A DNA stretch of 64,000 nt from Marchantia polymorpha subsp. ruderalis (taxonomy: Eukaryota; Streptophyta; Marchantiopsida; Marchantiales; Marchantiaceae), in NCBI GenBank assembly GCA_037833965.1, contig AP031356.1, forward strand, positions 10,748,501 to 10,812,500, given 5' to 3'. How positions within the stretch are numbered: position 1 is the first letter of the stretch; every line of letters begins with the position of its first letter. Shown here one piece after another: positions 24,420-35,996 of the stretch. The position numbers and the translations under genes are program-made. The notes beneath the pieces are model-generated. The model was not told the origin of the DNA and made no database searches. It saw only the letters and a program-made list of their open reading frames with translations.

Positions 24420-25897
24420 GATTGCTTTCGATCAGCCGACAGTCGGACCCTAAACCCTTCCAGCACTGGCTCATGACCGACCTCTCGCTCAGCCTGGCAC
24501 CGGCCGACTCGCGACCATGCCCATGACCATCGCCGACCGCAGCGCGAAGATATTTCCTTCTGAGTCCTGTTCCTGCTCGGTGGAATTCCGAGCGGACGTT
24601 CTGCAATGCCCTGCAATTGCGATCGACCAGCAGCAGCTGCTGCTGCCTTCAGCTTCGCGATCACAGGAACAAATCTCAGTTTCTGGGAGCGAGAAGTTTC
24701 AGAATTCCGGTCGAAGTTTCAACATCGAGGTCCTAAATTCACTTAAACCTCAGATTCCGAGGTATGGGACTCTCCCTTCGATTCGAATTCGAACCGACAA
24801 CCGTGCAGAACGAAGAACGAAGAGCTCCGAGCTCCTGCGCAAGCCTCGTGACACCAGAGCGGACGAGGAGTCGAGATCGCTCGGACGGTGGCGTGCACGT
24901 GCTGGCTCGAGATGGAATGATTCTGGTGCGGATCCGCCGAGCGAGGCAACCGGACCGTCTAATGTTTCTCTTCAGTTAGCGAACCAGTTGAGCTGAGCCC
25001 GATTGATCAAGGGCAGCCGGCAAGCAGTCGCGCTCACGAGCTCGAGCGTGCACTTTAATGGTTGTGAACCCCGAGGCCAGGCGAGTCCGAGTTCTGCTGC
25101 TGCATGTCCGAAGATGTTCGGACATATCAGAAGAGGAGGCGATGAGGCAGGCAACTCGGACTCGCTGGATCCACCTTTGTGAGGTTCCCAGCCCCCACGT
25201 TCTCGATCATCCAGCCGCCGATCCGAGCTCCGGAGGATGACACCTGCAGATTGCCCGGACGCCAATGGTGTCTAGCCGATACAGTGGACGCTAATTTGGG
25301 CCTCGCGGAAGCGAATAGTGGACACAATTGTAGTCCTCCAAAGCTTGTTGTGTCCTCTTCCACAGCTTCTGCAATCATAACTATGGAGCAAAGCAATAGC
25401 GTTCTTCCGGAAGACACAGCCTGGGTCACTAGAATCATTCGAGAACTTGCTGCACGAAAGACTTTCAATGAGCTTCCGGCCACTCGTATGTGTGCACATG
25501 ACGCAGGGAGGTAGGTCTCGTAGAGTTTTGTGTGGAGGTACGACGGCCGTCAGAAATGAGCAAGTTTTCACTGCGGCCATAATTTTGATTAGCGTCATAG
25601 TTTTGATTTGCTAGTCACCACAACGAGCGGGTGATGCTGCGGCCATAATTTTGATTAGCAGCAATAGTTTTGATTTGCTAGGCATTATAACGGGCGACTG
25701 CAGCTGCGGCCGGTAAGTCAAGACTAGTAGGCGGGAGGTTGCAAATGCCTTTGCTAAATTAACTTTCAAAGTGCAATGTTTATTATGAAGAAACCGCAAA
25801 CTCCACCTGAAGATGCATACTAGAGTCATGGAGTGCTTCAAGTGCTTGGACGACGCAAAGAATAAAATAGCCACTGAAATCAGATGATTTCATTTAA
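24420..25897. other. DMP promoter side and unresolved ORF region
   Basis: The DMP 5' flank is GC-rich to about 25,250, including a short perfect hairpin ATGTCCGAA-GATG-TTCGGACAT at about 25,104-25,125. A plus-strand ORF ends at 25,514; its ATG at 25,383 opens 43 codons, and GTATGT at about 25,490 could be a splice donor, but no following exon is recognisable. A 66-bp tandem duplication follows at 25,571-25,702. Confidence 0.4.
25571..25702. repeat. 66-bp tandem duplication
   Basis: Two adjacent copies start CTGCGGCCATAATTTTGATT, at 25,571 and 25,637. A third partial start (CTGCGGCC) lies at about 25,701. The copies differ at several bases. The repeat lies just upstream of the hAT-like relic. 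Confidence 0.85.
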
Positions 25898-26356
25898 TTT
25901 GAAGACTCAATCATCGAGCAATAAGTTGTGGCAACGCATGAGTCAAGTAGTAAAGAAGTCCAATGACAAGTGGGTGTGACTCAAGGTGCTAATGGAAGTG
26001 ATTGGAAAGCCAGATCAAGAAGGTGTACTTTTGTGCATGCATCAATCCCACTTGCTTCACAATCTACATATACAACTCCAAAGATGGCACGTCGTCAATG
26101 AGTGCCCACACGTTAACGACGCTGATCGTTTGCTTTGAAGACTCGGACCATGGAGCAATAAGCTATGGCAGCGCATGGATCAGGTAGTAAAGAAGTCCAA
26201 TGACAAGTGGGTGTGCCTCCAGGTGCCAATGCAAGTGATTGAAAAGCCATGATAAAAAAGGTGTACTTTTGTGCATGCATCAATCTCACTTGCTTCACAA
26301 TCTACATATATACAACTCCAAAGATGGCACGTCGTCAATGAGTGTCCACTCATGCT
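25898..26356. repeat. Tandem duplication, 236-bp unit
   Basis: Copy 1 runs from about 25,898 to 26,133 and copy 2 from 26,134 to about 26,356. Shared landmarks include AGTAAAGAAGTCCAATGACA, TTTTGTGCATGCATCAATC and GATGGCACGTCGTCAATGAG. The second copy is slightly shorter and diverged by several percent. The unit is probably part of the adjacent hAT-like element, upstream of its catalytic region. Confidence 0.9.
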
Positions 26357-26639
26357 CAGTTACAGCTATTGGAGCTAATTCAAGTAGCTTACTTGTTTAG
26401 GGTACCAAACTTGGATTGTTGATTGACTATGACCAATTCCCTAGTGACCAACCTGTGTTCGTGGGATATGCGTCCATCCGCAATTGTAGAAGGCATGGGA
26501 TTCAAAAACGTTATCCAAACAACCCTGGATATCGGCTTTGTAAGCAAGATTCCGCTTCTCGCTAATGAGTTGCTTTAGTTCCGACATATAGTAAAGCACA
26601 AGATTACCTCATCGTGAACCTTGAGGTAATCTTGCACAA

Positions 26640-27690
26640 TCATTTCAAGTACAGTGGGCATGCTGCATTTTCTACAGACATTTGGATAGACGATGTCACA
26701 CAGACTATATACAGACACCATACACCTTATTGATAACTATTTGTTTTGCATGCCCGAGTCGTGTCATGTGATGTGTTTAGTGAAGTCACAAGTCACACTT
26801 CATCAGCGATTCATTGTGATTTTGTTAACAGTGTACGCCCTTTCATATCTCGGAATGATGACAAGGTTCTGGTTGAGGCGGCGAACTGGCAAGTGGTTGT
26901 CAAATTCAATGCAACTTCAAACAATACGGGAGCAGAAGTTATGTCATCGCAATGCGAGATGTATTTGTGTTTTTGCCGTCGCATTTCGACCTCCATCAGC
27001 TATGTATTGAGGAATCAGACGCACGTGGTGCACGGCATCAAACAACCACATGCATAAGTACAAGAGCAAAATTGTCTTTGATATGATCGATAATTCAAAG
27101 GCGCTGGTCACCTACATGAAGCAGACGTATCTGAATAAGGAACTGAAGCATAAGATGAAGCAAGACGTGACAACACCCTTTGACGGTCTCCTTATCATGC
27201 TTTAATCTATGGCTACTGAACTTGATGAAACCATCAACTTGTTGAAAAAGAAAAAACAAAAGAATCCCACCGAGAAGATCTATGTTGATGTGCTCAAAGA
27301 GCTCATTCAATTGTTGGACTACTTCAAGTTGGCTAGCAAGTTTCTAGAGCTATTCAATACACCGACTCTTTATCTCCTCGGTTTATTGCCGGCCAAACTG
27401 AAGATCCATCTTCAGCCACGTGATGAACATTTTCACCCGTTTTTGTGAACGGTGCCAACGGTGAAAACGTGACAATTTTTTCTGACAGTGAAAATATTGG
27501 CCCTTTCAGTGAAAATATGTTCCTCAGCCTCTCCACGGTGCCGCTGCTTACCTGGATCCGCTACAAAAGAACCGTCTAAAAGATTGTGGCTTCACTCAAC
27601 AGCTGATCGATCAAGGTCATATTTATCTCAAGTACATTATGCGCAAGGTTGAAGCCCAAAACCGAAAGTTCCGTGCATGTCTGATGTCAG
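26640..27690 (+). pseudogene. hAT-like DNA transposase relic
   Basis: No long open frame remains, but frames read in order resemble a hAT transposase. First comes a piece with TDIWIDDVTQ and TDTIHLIDNYLF (about 26,677-26,742), like the TSDLWTS...AHFID region. Then comes HTSSAIHCDFVNSV. After 27,080 comes YMKQTYLNKELKHKMKQD, then VDVLKELIQLLDYFKLASKF (about 27,285-27,345), matching the helical segment before the dimerisation domain, and NTPTLYLLGLLPAKL. Several stops and frameshifts separate the pieces, so it cannot encode a transposase. No terminal repeats or target duplication were found. The assignment rests on remembered family patterns and is moderately sure. Confidence 0.5.
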
Positions 27691-27837
27691 ACGTCCTTCA
27701 CCCAGGCCAAGACAAATTCCGTGGAGAGGCCATGCACCGACGTCTGACATGAAAATCGAAACTTCTACCTCTTCTGAACCACAACACAGTAGACCGAATT
27801 TGGGAAGTAATAAACAGCGCAGGTATGTATGTGTGCT

Positions 27838-28694
27838 CTAAGAAGAACCTTCTCCCCGTTGCCTCATTCTTTCAGCCCACGAGCCCGGCTTACGCCGACC
27901 TGATCTCCTCAGTTCGCCCACCTGTTCTTCCCAATGAGCTTTCCATGCTTCCTTCGCAACGACCTCGCCATGGGTAACTCCGCGCCGCCGTTGTCCAGAT
28001 CTCCGATCGTAAGCGAATCCTGAGGTAAGCGCTTGGACGGATAAAGGATTTCGAAGCCGAAAATCATAATCGGCTCGTAAGTCAGGGTCCACCAGAATTT
28101 CATAGGCCTCCTGCACCTGCAAAAACTTTCTGGTGCATTCATCCCTCGCGGCCGGCGGGCACACATCCGGATGATAACGGCGCGCCATTTGCCTGGAGGA
28201 AGGGGGAGAGGGAGAACGGAGGGAGCGTCAAAGCCCAGCTTCCGGGCTGCAAGAAGGACAACAAACAGGAAAAGCAGAGCATAAATCGACGGATGACTGA
28301 ATTGCAAGGGCACGAAAAGGATCGAGAAGCCCCAAGGTATTATGTTTAAGATGCAGTCGATGGCAAACCTGTAAGCAGTTTTAATTTCCGAAAGGCCGAC
28401 GTCTTGAGATATTTCTAACAGCTCGTAGAGTGTGAGGACCGGCAATTCCACATTACTAGATTCGGTGTCTGACCCACCGCCTCCGAAAGCGCAACCGATA
28501 CTTCTCTTCCGATTGCATTCTCTTCCAGCAAATCCTTTTCTTCTCAATCCCAGTACCACTTTGAAGACTTTACTACTGCCTAGACCAGTTTCGGAACTCC
28601 TCGTTCGAGTCAAAACCGAGCGATCCGACCCTGGCGAAATACGACCAATTGGTGATCTCTGCCCGCAAGAAATGACCAAAACGCCACCAGCCAT
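27838..28694 (-). CDS. Chloroplast J-domain protein, J20/DJC26-like
   Basis: Two exons: 28,694-28,369 and 28,192-27,838, with a 176-bp GT/AG intron inside the Arg codon of AYRQMARRYHPDV, giving 226 aa. Residues 1 to about 75 are a Ser/Arg/Gly-rich transit-peptide-like stretch. The J domain is at about 87-155 with HPD at 116-118, so Hsp70 ATPase stimulation should be intact. The C-terminal block (EVVAKEAWKAHWEEQVGEL, then SWAERMRQRGEGSS) matches the plant J20 tail, not other short J proteins. In Arabidopsis, J20 delivers misfolded DXS, the first enzyme of the plastid MEP isoprenoid pathway, to Hsp70 for refolding or Clp degradation. The ATG at 28,694 is chosen because the frame further upstream opens only with GTG. 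Upstream DNA is rich in repeats but not in genes. Confidence 0.9.
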
Positions 28695-31106
28695 GGTAGG
28701 AACTCTTGACCTCGCCTCGACCGCCACGACTTCTGGCTGTTTTTGCTCCCATACCGACCCACCGTTTCTAACAGATGTACTCGAGTGTCTGTAAATTACA
28801 AAGCCTGCCGGACAAACTTAGTCGCACGCACTCCACGGTGAGCATGCGTTTATGAGACAGACGATGTGTCTGTCAGACATATTGTGGGAGCAGGAGCGAT
28901 GAGGAGCGGATCCCCATTTCTCCAAAGATTATGCCCAGCGGCTGCAAAGTCCACTGCCCATCGGTTGGTCCAACGCTACTAGGCCCCTACTTCTCACTCC
29001 CTCTCGATTCCTGATCAACAAATCTCCATTTTCCCAGCCCGAGGGCCAGCCAGCAAGCTATCCCTCCCTCCATTGCTTCTACCTCCACTTCGGACCAATG
29101 ACTGACATCACTCGCATCACACCGACGTCACACATCGCCGTCTTACTCCAAAGTCAGTCTTCATCAGCGCATCACATTAGCGTCACGGACATAATGACTT
29201 CAACTGAGACGGCACAATTGGCATACTCTTTCTTTCCCATGCTGGCTGGCAGGTAGGCTGTCTGATACCACGCTCCTGCTGGCGGACTCCTCCCACAGCC
29301 AGCTGGGAGAGAGAGAGAGATGCGAACTACACCAAAAACCACAAGCAGCAATCAGCGGATTTCGTGCACGAGGACCGAGTTCAATCTATCCATTCGATTT
29401 CAGGACTGCTATTATGTAGCTAGTCAACTGTGTTAATCGTGCAAAGTACAGTACGTAACAATGGGCTGTTCAGCTCGATGATCATCGCACCTGGAGCTCG
29501 ACTGCAGATTCTGTCGAGTGCTGCGCTGGCAGTCATACTCGACCACATTGACAAATTTACCAGACCCTGACCTCCTCATCTCGCTGGTGCAATAGGAGAG
29601 AGAGCAATCGTGGCGGTCTCTTCGGCTCGTCGAGTCTGCCACGTGTGACATTTGGGATCAATGTTGTGAAAAGCTAGGTGCTAGCGACCATAGAACATAC
29701 ATAATCTGAACAAATATCTCGCTTTATCCACTAGGACGCTTTTCTTCTTTTCTTTGCTTGTTTGTTGAGCATGTTTCGACTTATAGCCTTTAGATATCTC
29801 CTTTGGGCCAAGTAAAGTAAGAGAGTTAGTATCTTTGTTTAGTTTTTGCTATTTACTTGACCCCATCAGGGCCTCCGAGCATGAAACCAAACTGTTAAGC
29901 ATGTATTTCGAACAGATCTGAGCACGAATATAGGAAATTGACTCTTCATATACGTAGAGTAGTGCTAGTCAAACAATTTTAGAGTATAGTAATGATAAAA
30001 GGTCTAAACAATCTGCACTTTACTTAGAAATCTTTTAGCTAATTTATAATCTCTTAATAATTAGCTATCTTAGATACTCTTGTATCATAATTGCCACTTG
30101 AATATGAAAACATCAGCAAATTTTAGACCTTCAATGCGCCAAAAATATATAAAAATAGTATATAAAATATACTAGTATGTGAAGTAGTATATAAAATATA
30201 CTACTTCGAATATCAACATCAATTTACACATAGTCATGCAACAAGAAGCATGACGGTACAATATTCAAACACAATCAAATGGCGAGCAATGACATTCTAA
30301 CCTCAAGTAAACACAACATACAAAACATCACATAACAACCCCACTTTGATCTTCATCGCCAATTATGAACTATTGTAATGTATTCCCCATCGTTGCTATC
30401 GACTTCTGCTTGCAAGATCACATATATGCGCAGCATTTAGATTGTACTCTTGCTCTATTTTTCATGCCTTCAATAGCAGATTAGTCATCAATCCATCAGC
30501 AATTGGATCACCAAAAGATCCTGAATACCTCATAGACTACACAAGATTCGAAATCTCACAAACCCTTAGTATGTCCTACACAAATATTTTTGTGTCTTTT
30601 CATCATGACTCTATGAAATGATTCCAATCCGCAATCATTTTTTTTAATTGAAAAATCAATCTATTATCTTGTTGTAGCTTTATTTTGTGGTCATTTAATC
30701 ACTAATTCAAAATCCGCAAATAATATGTATAGCTTTGCACAAGAACTTGAGATTTAACAAACGTTAGCATTAACCTCAAAATGCGCAAGCTGCGTGAGAT
30801 GGAATCAAACTATAACACCTCTAAACATGACTGCGATTGAAGTTCAAGTTGTACTTTGAATCCAATATAAGAACTAAACTTTGTGAAAATATTTTAAACT
30901 AATCTTAGTTTAGAATTGATTCAATTGTTACTAGTACTGATGAATGAAACTGTCACGAAACTAAATGTTATGAGTCTGATGATGAATCCTCATCAATATG
31001 TTACTTTTAGCATCCACTTACCAGCTAAAAGTATATGCCATACATTGAAAACTTGACAATGGATCATAAAGGTCAGATGCATAGTGTGATCATTGGTCAT
31101 TGATCA
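28695..31106. other. Intergenic region
   Basis: The first kilobase is the GC-rich 5' side of the J20-like gene, with a GA microsatellite at about 29,309-29,322. From 29,650 the DNA turns AT-rich and holds no recognisable gene. A short direct repeat of AGTATATAAAATATACTA, with self-complementary AGTAGTATAT/ATATACTACT arms, lies at about 30,158-30,206. Confidence 0.5.
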
Positions 31107-31661
31107 TTGGACATTCAAGACAAGTTTGGTTCTCAAGCTTCTACTGTTACTACTCCTGCTTTGCATGAAGTGGTTGAAACTCTTGAGGTGAAAATGAAGT
31201 CTTATGCTGAAGCTACCAAGTCTGCTCATATCTCTTTCTGTCAAGAGCAAGAGATTGAAAAGGCTAATCAATTTGCTTGTATGAAGAATGTGAGGATTTC
31301 GGGTCTACCTGAATCTGAGAAGGAAGAGGTGAAGAGTGTGGTCACCAAGTTCTTGACTGAAACACTTGATGTTCCTAATCCGGATTTGGCTCATGCTTAT
31401 TGTATTGGCAACAAAGGCGCACAACCTCGTGCCATTATTGTTAAGTTTGTGGATCAAGCTCAACGTGATATGGCTTTAGCTAACAAGGCCATTCTCAAGG
31501 GACGGAGGATTTGGTTGGATCCAGATCTTACACCTCTTCAAGTTGAAGCAAGGAAGAAGGAGCTTGCAAAAGTCAAAGAAGCTCAAGATGCAGGTTTTGT
31601 AGCTTATCTACGTGATAGTCAAGCTATTATCACCAAGAGGAGGAGACAATCATCAACCTAG
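31107..31661 (+). pseudogene. LINE ORF1 (nucleic-acid-binding), 5'-truncated
   Basis: Open for 184 codons but without an authentic start: the first codon is TTG and an in-frame TGA lies just before it. A coiled-coil-like stretch (about 15-55) precedes NVRISGLPESEKEEV, which is the usual opening of the ORF1p RRM in L1-like elements. It then runs through AHAYCIGNKG and AIIVKFVDQAQRDMALANK to WLDPDLTPLQVEARKKEL, the C-terminal domain pattern. The basic tail KRRRQSST ends 24 nt before the ORF2 ATG. In the family this protein binds element RNA and chaperones target-primed reverse transcription. Confidence 0.85.
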
Positions 31662-31685
31662 CAATCCAAGAGATTGAGGGTGTTG

Positions 31686-34600
31686 ATGTGGAACATAAGA
31701 GGCCTATCTACAACTAAGTATGTGAGTGCACATCCGATTTGGAAGATGACGGACATCCTCAACATTGTTGAGACTTGGGAGCATGAAAGTAATGTTATTG
31801 GAGAGATACAAGGGTTTACTCTGGTGGGATCTACTTGGAACCATAGAAATCGGCGAGCAGGAAGAGGCTTTGGAGGCATTGCTACTTTCATCAGATCTGA
31901 ACTTCTTCCTATGATACATTTGGAAAGCCAAGATATTGGGAAACAATATCATTGGCTTCGTCTTGGATTCATTGGAGGATCTTACAGTTATTTGGCAGTT
32001 TGTTACTTTGCACCATTATCCATGCAGATCTACTCCACAAGCACTTGCAATCGAAGTCAACCATTCCATCGGCTCATAGGAGATGTTCTCAAATATCAAG
32101 ACAAAGGTGAAGTTTTTCTTGTTGGAGACTTCAATGCCCGTATATGTTCCGCTCAATTTACACAATTTGATAGTTCCTTGTTTTCTCACTCTTTTGAAGA
32201 AAGTAGAGATAGTTTGTGGTCTAGAGTCTCTTGTGATTCTTGTACAAATGATTTGACTGAGCATTTCTTGACTTTTGGAGCCACTTGTAATCTGAAAGTT
32301 CTCAATGGTGTTTCTTTCTTTCCCAACTCTCACTCCAATACATGTTTTTCCTCTACTGGTGTTAGCACTATAGATTATCTTTTGTCCTCTGCCACTAATA
32401 GTTCATTTATCTCAGCGTTTGATATTCTAGAGCCTCAACCAGAATCAGATCATACACCTCTTTTATTTACTCTTTTGTTGTCAACGTCAATCCCTCTCCC
32501 TACATGTCACTTTGTTTCTACTTCCCCCAAGTTTTGTTTAGATGCTAGTGAGAAGCAACTTTATAGTGAACATTTCCAAGACCTCTTGACTTGTACTACT
32601 TGGAGCCTTGATCCACATACATCTAGTTTGCAACTAACTGAGTTGCTCCAAAACTCTGCTTCCAAGTTCTTTTTGAGACATAAGACCAGGAGAGCTAGAG
32701 GTCTTCCTTGCAATGGATGGTTTGACTTTGATTGCAAGCAAGCGAGGGCAAGATCACTTGATAAATCCTTGGATCTTCACAATCGGTTGATTATGACAAG
32801 ACTTTACAAAGACTTGGTGAAGTCCAAGAAACGAGCATTTTTGAGGCAGAAGCAAGAATGCTTGACAAAGGAGCTCTTGGAGAATCCCAAATCCTTTTGG
32901 AGGCGGTTGGCATTACGATCTTCTAAACCTACTCTTGATCCCAAGTCTTTGATTTCTTTTGCTGAAAAGCTTTATTTTTTTCCCAATGTTGCATCTATGC
33001 CACATTGTGAAGGAAATCCAGGCTTATTTTCAGAAGTTGAAGTGATGACTCAACTCAGACAATTGGCAAATGGTAAATGTGAGGATTTGGATGGGTTTTC
33101 CATTGAACTTCTCAAGTGGGGAGGAGATGCTATTGGGCCTATACTCACGAAAGTGTTAGAGGATGCTGCTATTCATGGCTTTCCTTCATCTTGGTCTCTA
33201 CGGAAGATTGTTCCTATTCACAAATCTGGGAGCAAGGCCTTGGTGATAAACTATCGCACTATCATGGTGGGTAGTATTTTTGCCAAGTTATATGGCAAAT
33301 TGGTGGAGTCAAAGTTGAGCACATGGGCTGAATCTTGTCAAAAGAGAGCTCGGTTCCAAGCTGGTTTTTGTCCTACATTCAACACTATAGACCATATCTT
33401 GGTTTTTACGTGTTCTATGGGAGAAATCCAAGGGTAATGGAAAAGCTTTGTTTTGTGCCTTCATTGATTTCAAGAAAGCTTTTGACACAGTACCTCGTGA
33501 GCTTTTATGGCAAAGATTGCAAACCATTGGAGTACCATCAGATCTCTTGGCAGCGGTGGCTGCATTATACCACTTAGTTCGGGCCAAGATCAACACTTCT
33601 CAAACCGAAGAGATTATCAGCACCATTGGAGTCATTCAAGGTTGTACTCTCTCTCCCACTCTCTTTGGAGTTTTCATAGATGATATAGAAAGGTGGTTGG
33701 AGGATTGTGATAGCGAAGGTGTTAAACTTGGAGGCTTTGTCATCAAAGCTCTTTTGTATGCAGATGATGTCATATTACTAGCACGTGATGCCACTAGTTT
33801 ACAGAAACATCTCAACACTTTGGCTAGCTTTTGTACTCAAAATCAGATGGAAGTCAATTTGGAGAAGTCCAAAGTCATTCTTGTGGGCACTAGATCCAAG
33901 CTCTCTTTCTGTTACAAAGGATTAGAGTTGGAACAAGTGAAAAGTTACAAATATTTGGGCATTGATTTCTCATCTGATTATAGTTGGGCACTTTGTGTGC
34001 AAAAGAGGATAGAAGCTGGTTTCAAAGCTCTATATTCATTGCTAAATAGATGTAGAGGAGCTCATATAGTGTCTTGGAGTCTTAGGAAATTCTTATTCAG
34101 GAGCTTAGTGTTTCCCGTTATCTTATATGGAACACAAGTGTGGGGTCTTGGTTGTAAGAAGACAGGTTGGCAGCGTTTGGAGAGGGTGCAAAAGATCTTC
34201 TTACAAGAAGAATTGGGTGTGAGGACCCAAATTTCTTATGCAATTCTTCTTGCGGAAACTGGTTGTCTACCTCTTGAGGCTGAAGCTCTCTTTTTGACTA
34301 TCACTTACGTCAAAAGAGTGAGATCTCTTGATGCTTCTCGACTTCCTCTTGAAGCTTTGCGTGCCACACGTCCCAAGGGTTGGTTTGCAGATGTGGTGAC
34401 TTGGTCTTTGAGGTGGAATGTGACGGAACTCGATTGGAATTTGCAACCTATTGCCCTACGCGAGCGTACTAAGGAGGAATTTCTCAGCATTATGTGGAGC
34501 ACACGAGGCACCAAGATGCAGTTTTATCAACTTCATGTGAATCCTATGCTTGTTTATTGTGAGCAAGGATACTTACTTGCAGAGATATCTACTTCTTTAC

Positions 34601-34887
34601 GTCATATTATTGCTAGACATAGAACTGTATCTCAAAGTCTTGGGATTGAAGAAGGGCGTTGGTTGAACATTGATAGGAGTGAACGTATTTGTAGGCTATT
34701 TGATGGAAGAAAAGTTGAGGATGAAGAGCATGTATTTCTTACTTGTTCTAGGTATGTAGAGATTCGAGTGGCGCATAAAATTGTTGTCGAGAATTTCTTT
34801 TCTCTGCTTCAACTCGAGCCTTATGATTTAGGTTGTTATATTAGAGATATTATTAGTTACCGTTCTAGTGCTTTGAGCACTAGCTAG
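31686..34887 (+). pseudogene. LINE ORF2: APE endonuclease and reverse transcriptase
   Basis: The ATG at 31,686 opens MWNIRGLSTTK, the start of an APE-type endonuclease. Its catalytic landmarks are visible: ETWEHE, GRGFGGIATF, VGDFNAR and SDHTPLLF. The reverse transcriptase follows with NYRTIMVGSIFAKLY, CAFIDFKKAFDTV (motif A), GVIQGCTLSPTLFGVFIDD (motif B) and LLYADDVILLA (motif C, YADD intact). A C-terminal Cys/His region (ICRLFDGRKVEDEEHVFLTC) ends the protein. One extra T in the run at 33,403-33,407 shifts the frame between the thumb-side RT-0/2 region and motif A, so the protein is split into two frames (to 33,437 and from 33,448). All other motifs look intact. Confidence 0.9.
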
Positions 34888-34980
34888 GGGGTTCTTTTGG
34901 TTCTCTCCTAGTTTGGAGTTGGATTGTTTGTATTGTGTTTTTTAGCCTTTTGACCCTTTGGGTCTCACGGGCTTGATCTA

Positions 34981-35001
34981 TTTACCGTTTACCATTTACC
35001 A
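34981..35001 (+). repeat. LINE 3' heptamer tail
   Basis: Three copies of TTTACCR end the LINE in place of poly(A). Short tandem 3' tails are known for RTE, I and some other LINE clades, where they help prime reverse transcription. Confidence 0.75.
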
Positions 35002-35735
35002 TAGTATCAAATTTCAATGGAACCTCAAAGTTACAAGTCTACTACCATACTACTCGTGTGAATCACAACAAAAAATTTGCCAAAGTACTCACTAGAGTAA
35101 AACAAGTTCATGGTTTCTGCCACCTATTTGCTATAGTTGATTGATTCTTAGCGAATAACTATGAGGCACAAAAATGAGAGAGAACACATACACAGGCTTT
35201 CAAACATGTGGAAAATTTCAAACGTCTAAATCCTAACCTTGAGACATGGTACACAATCTCACTCAACTATCATCAATACCTTCTCATATGTGAAAGTGCT
35301 AATAGTTGGCATAAACAAAGGTAAGGATTTGTCGATTAGATCCTTGGTTGTATCACGACTACAAAATACTTGTTATTGTCATTGGAAGGTTTACTATTGA
35401 AATAATGTGAACATGTGTATGATGTATTTGATCAAAAATTGTTAGTCCACAATACTCATATCAATAGGTGTAGTGAAATATACACTAGGTCCCTTTTCCA
35501 TTTCCATCAGCAGCTTGTGGGCATATATGAATGTGCAAGTGATAGGATTCTATAAATCCAAAGAACTCAAAGTATCGCAGAACAGCAAATAGAAATGCTC
35601 TTAGTGATTATCAAACAAGCTCACGACAACGAGGACAATAATCAACGGAAAGATCAAAGCTTCACAAAAAGCAAAACACATACAATGATAACTAGGTCAC
35701 TAGGTCACTGGGATCAGATGTACATAGAAGATGAT

Positions 35736-35743
35736 TAAATCAT
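35736..35743. repeat. Left target-site duplication TAAATCAT
   Basis: Eight bases directly before the left inverted repeat of the Mutator-like element; an exact copy follows the right end at 38,130-38,137. Confidence 0.93.
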
Positions 35744-35958
35744 GGGAGCCGCTAACCAACACTCACCTTTGGCTAACCACCACTCATTCTGTTTATATAA
35801 AATCCCTAGGCTCGTTTTTTAGGCCTGTGATTGGCTGGAACCATTCAATATTATCACGAAAAAATAATTTGCCGCCGCCAGAAAACCATTTTTGTATTAA
35901 ATATTATTTGAGCTATTGTCTATCTATCTTCTTCAATATCAGAGAGATGCGGGAGGTG
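35744..35958 (+). repeat. Left terminal inverted repeat of the MULE
   Basis: About 215 bp. Compared with the right repeat it carries roughly 20 extra bases near its outer end, where GCTAACCACCACTCA repeats the terminal motif GCTAACCAACACTCA. The rest matches the right repeat almost base for base to GAGAGATGCGGGAGGTG. Confidence 0.92.
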
Positions 35959-35996
35959 TGGGAGATGCGGGAGGTGTGGACTTCAATCTCTTTGCA

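Larger units (their letters stand above)
31107..35001 (+). mobile_element. LINE retrotransposon, 5'-truncated
   Basis: A non-LTR element with ORF1 (to 31,661), ORF2 (31,686-34,887) and a short 3' UTR ending in three heptamers, TTTACCG-TTTACCA-TTTACCA, at 34,981-35,001. There is no poly(A) tail. The ORF1 frame is closed by a stop just upstream of 31,107 and has no ATG before its conserved part, so the 5' end is missing. No clear target-site duplication was found. ORF1 looks like an RRM-containing L1-type protein and ORF2 carries an APE-type endonuclease and a reverse transcriptase. Only one visible frame break in about 3.2 kb of ORF2 suggests a fairly recent insertion. The clade cannot be fixed by eye. 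Confidence 0.92.

Noticed and set aside
23872-24606. 244-codon ORF overlapping the DMP gene
   Set aside because: Shifted-frame shadow; His/Arg/Gln-rich translation is typical of reading a GC-rich gene out of frame.
25179-25514. ORF with MEQSNSVLPEDTAW and a GTATGT donor-like site
   Set aside because: It could be a first exon, but no following exon or domain was found, so it is not called as a gene.
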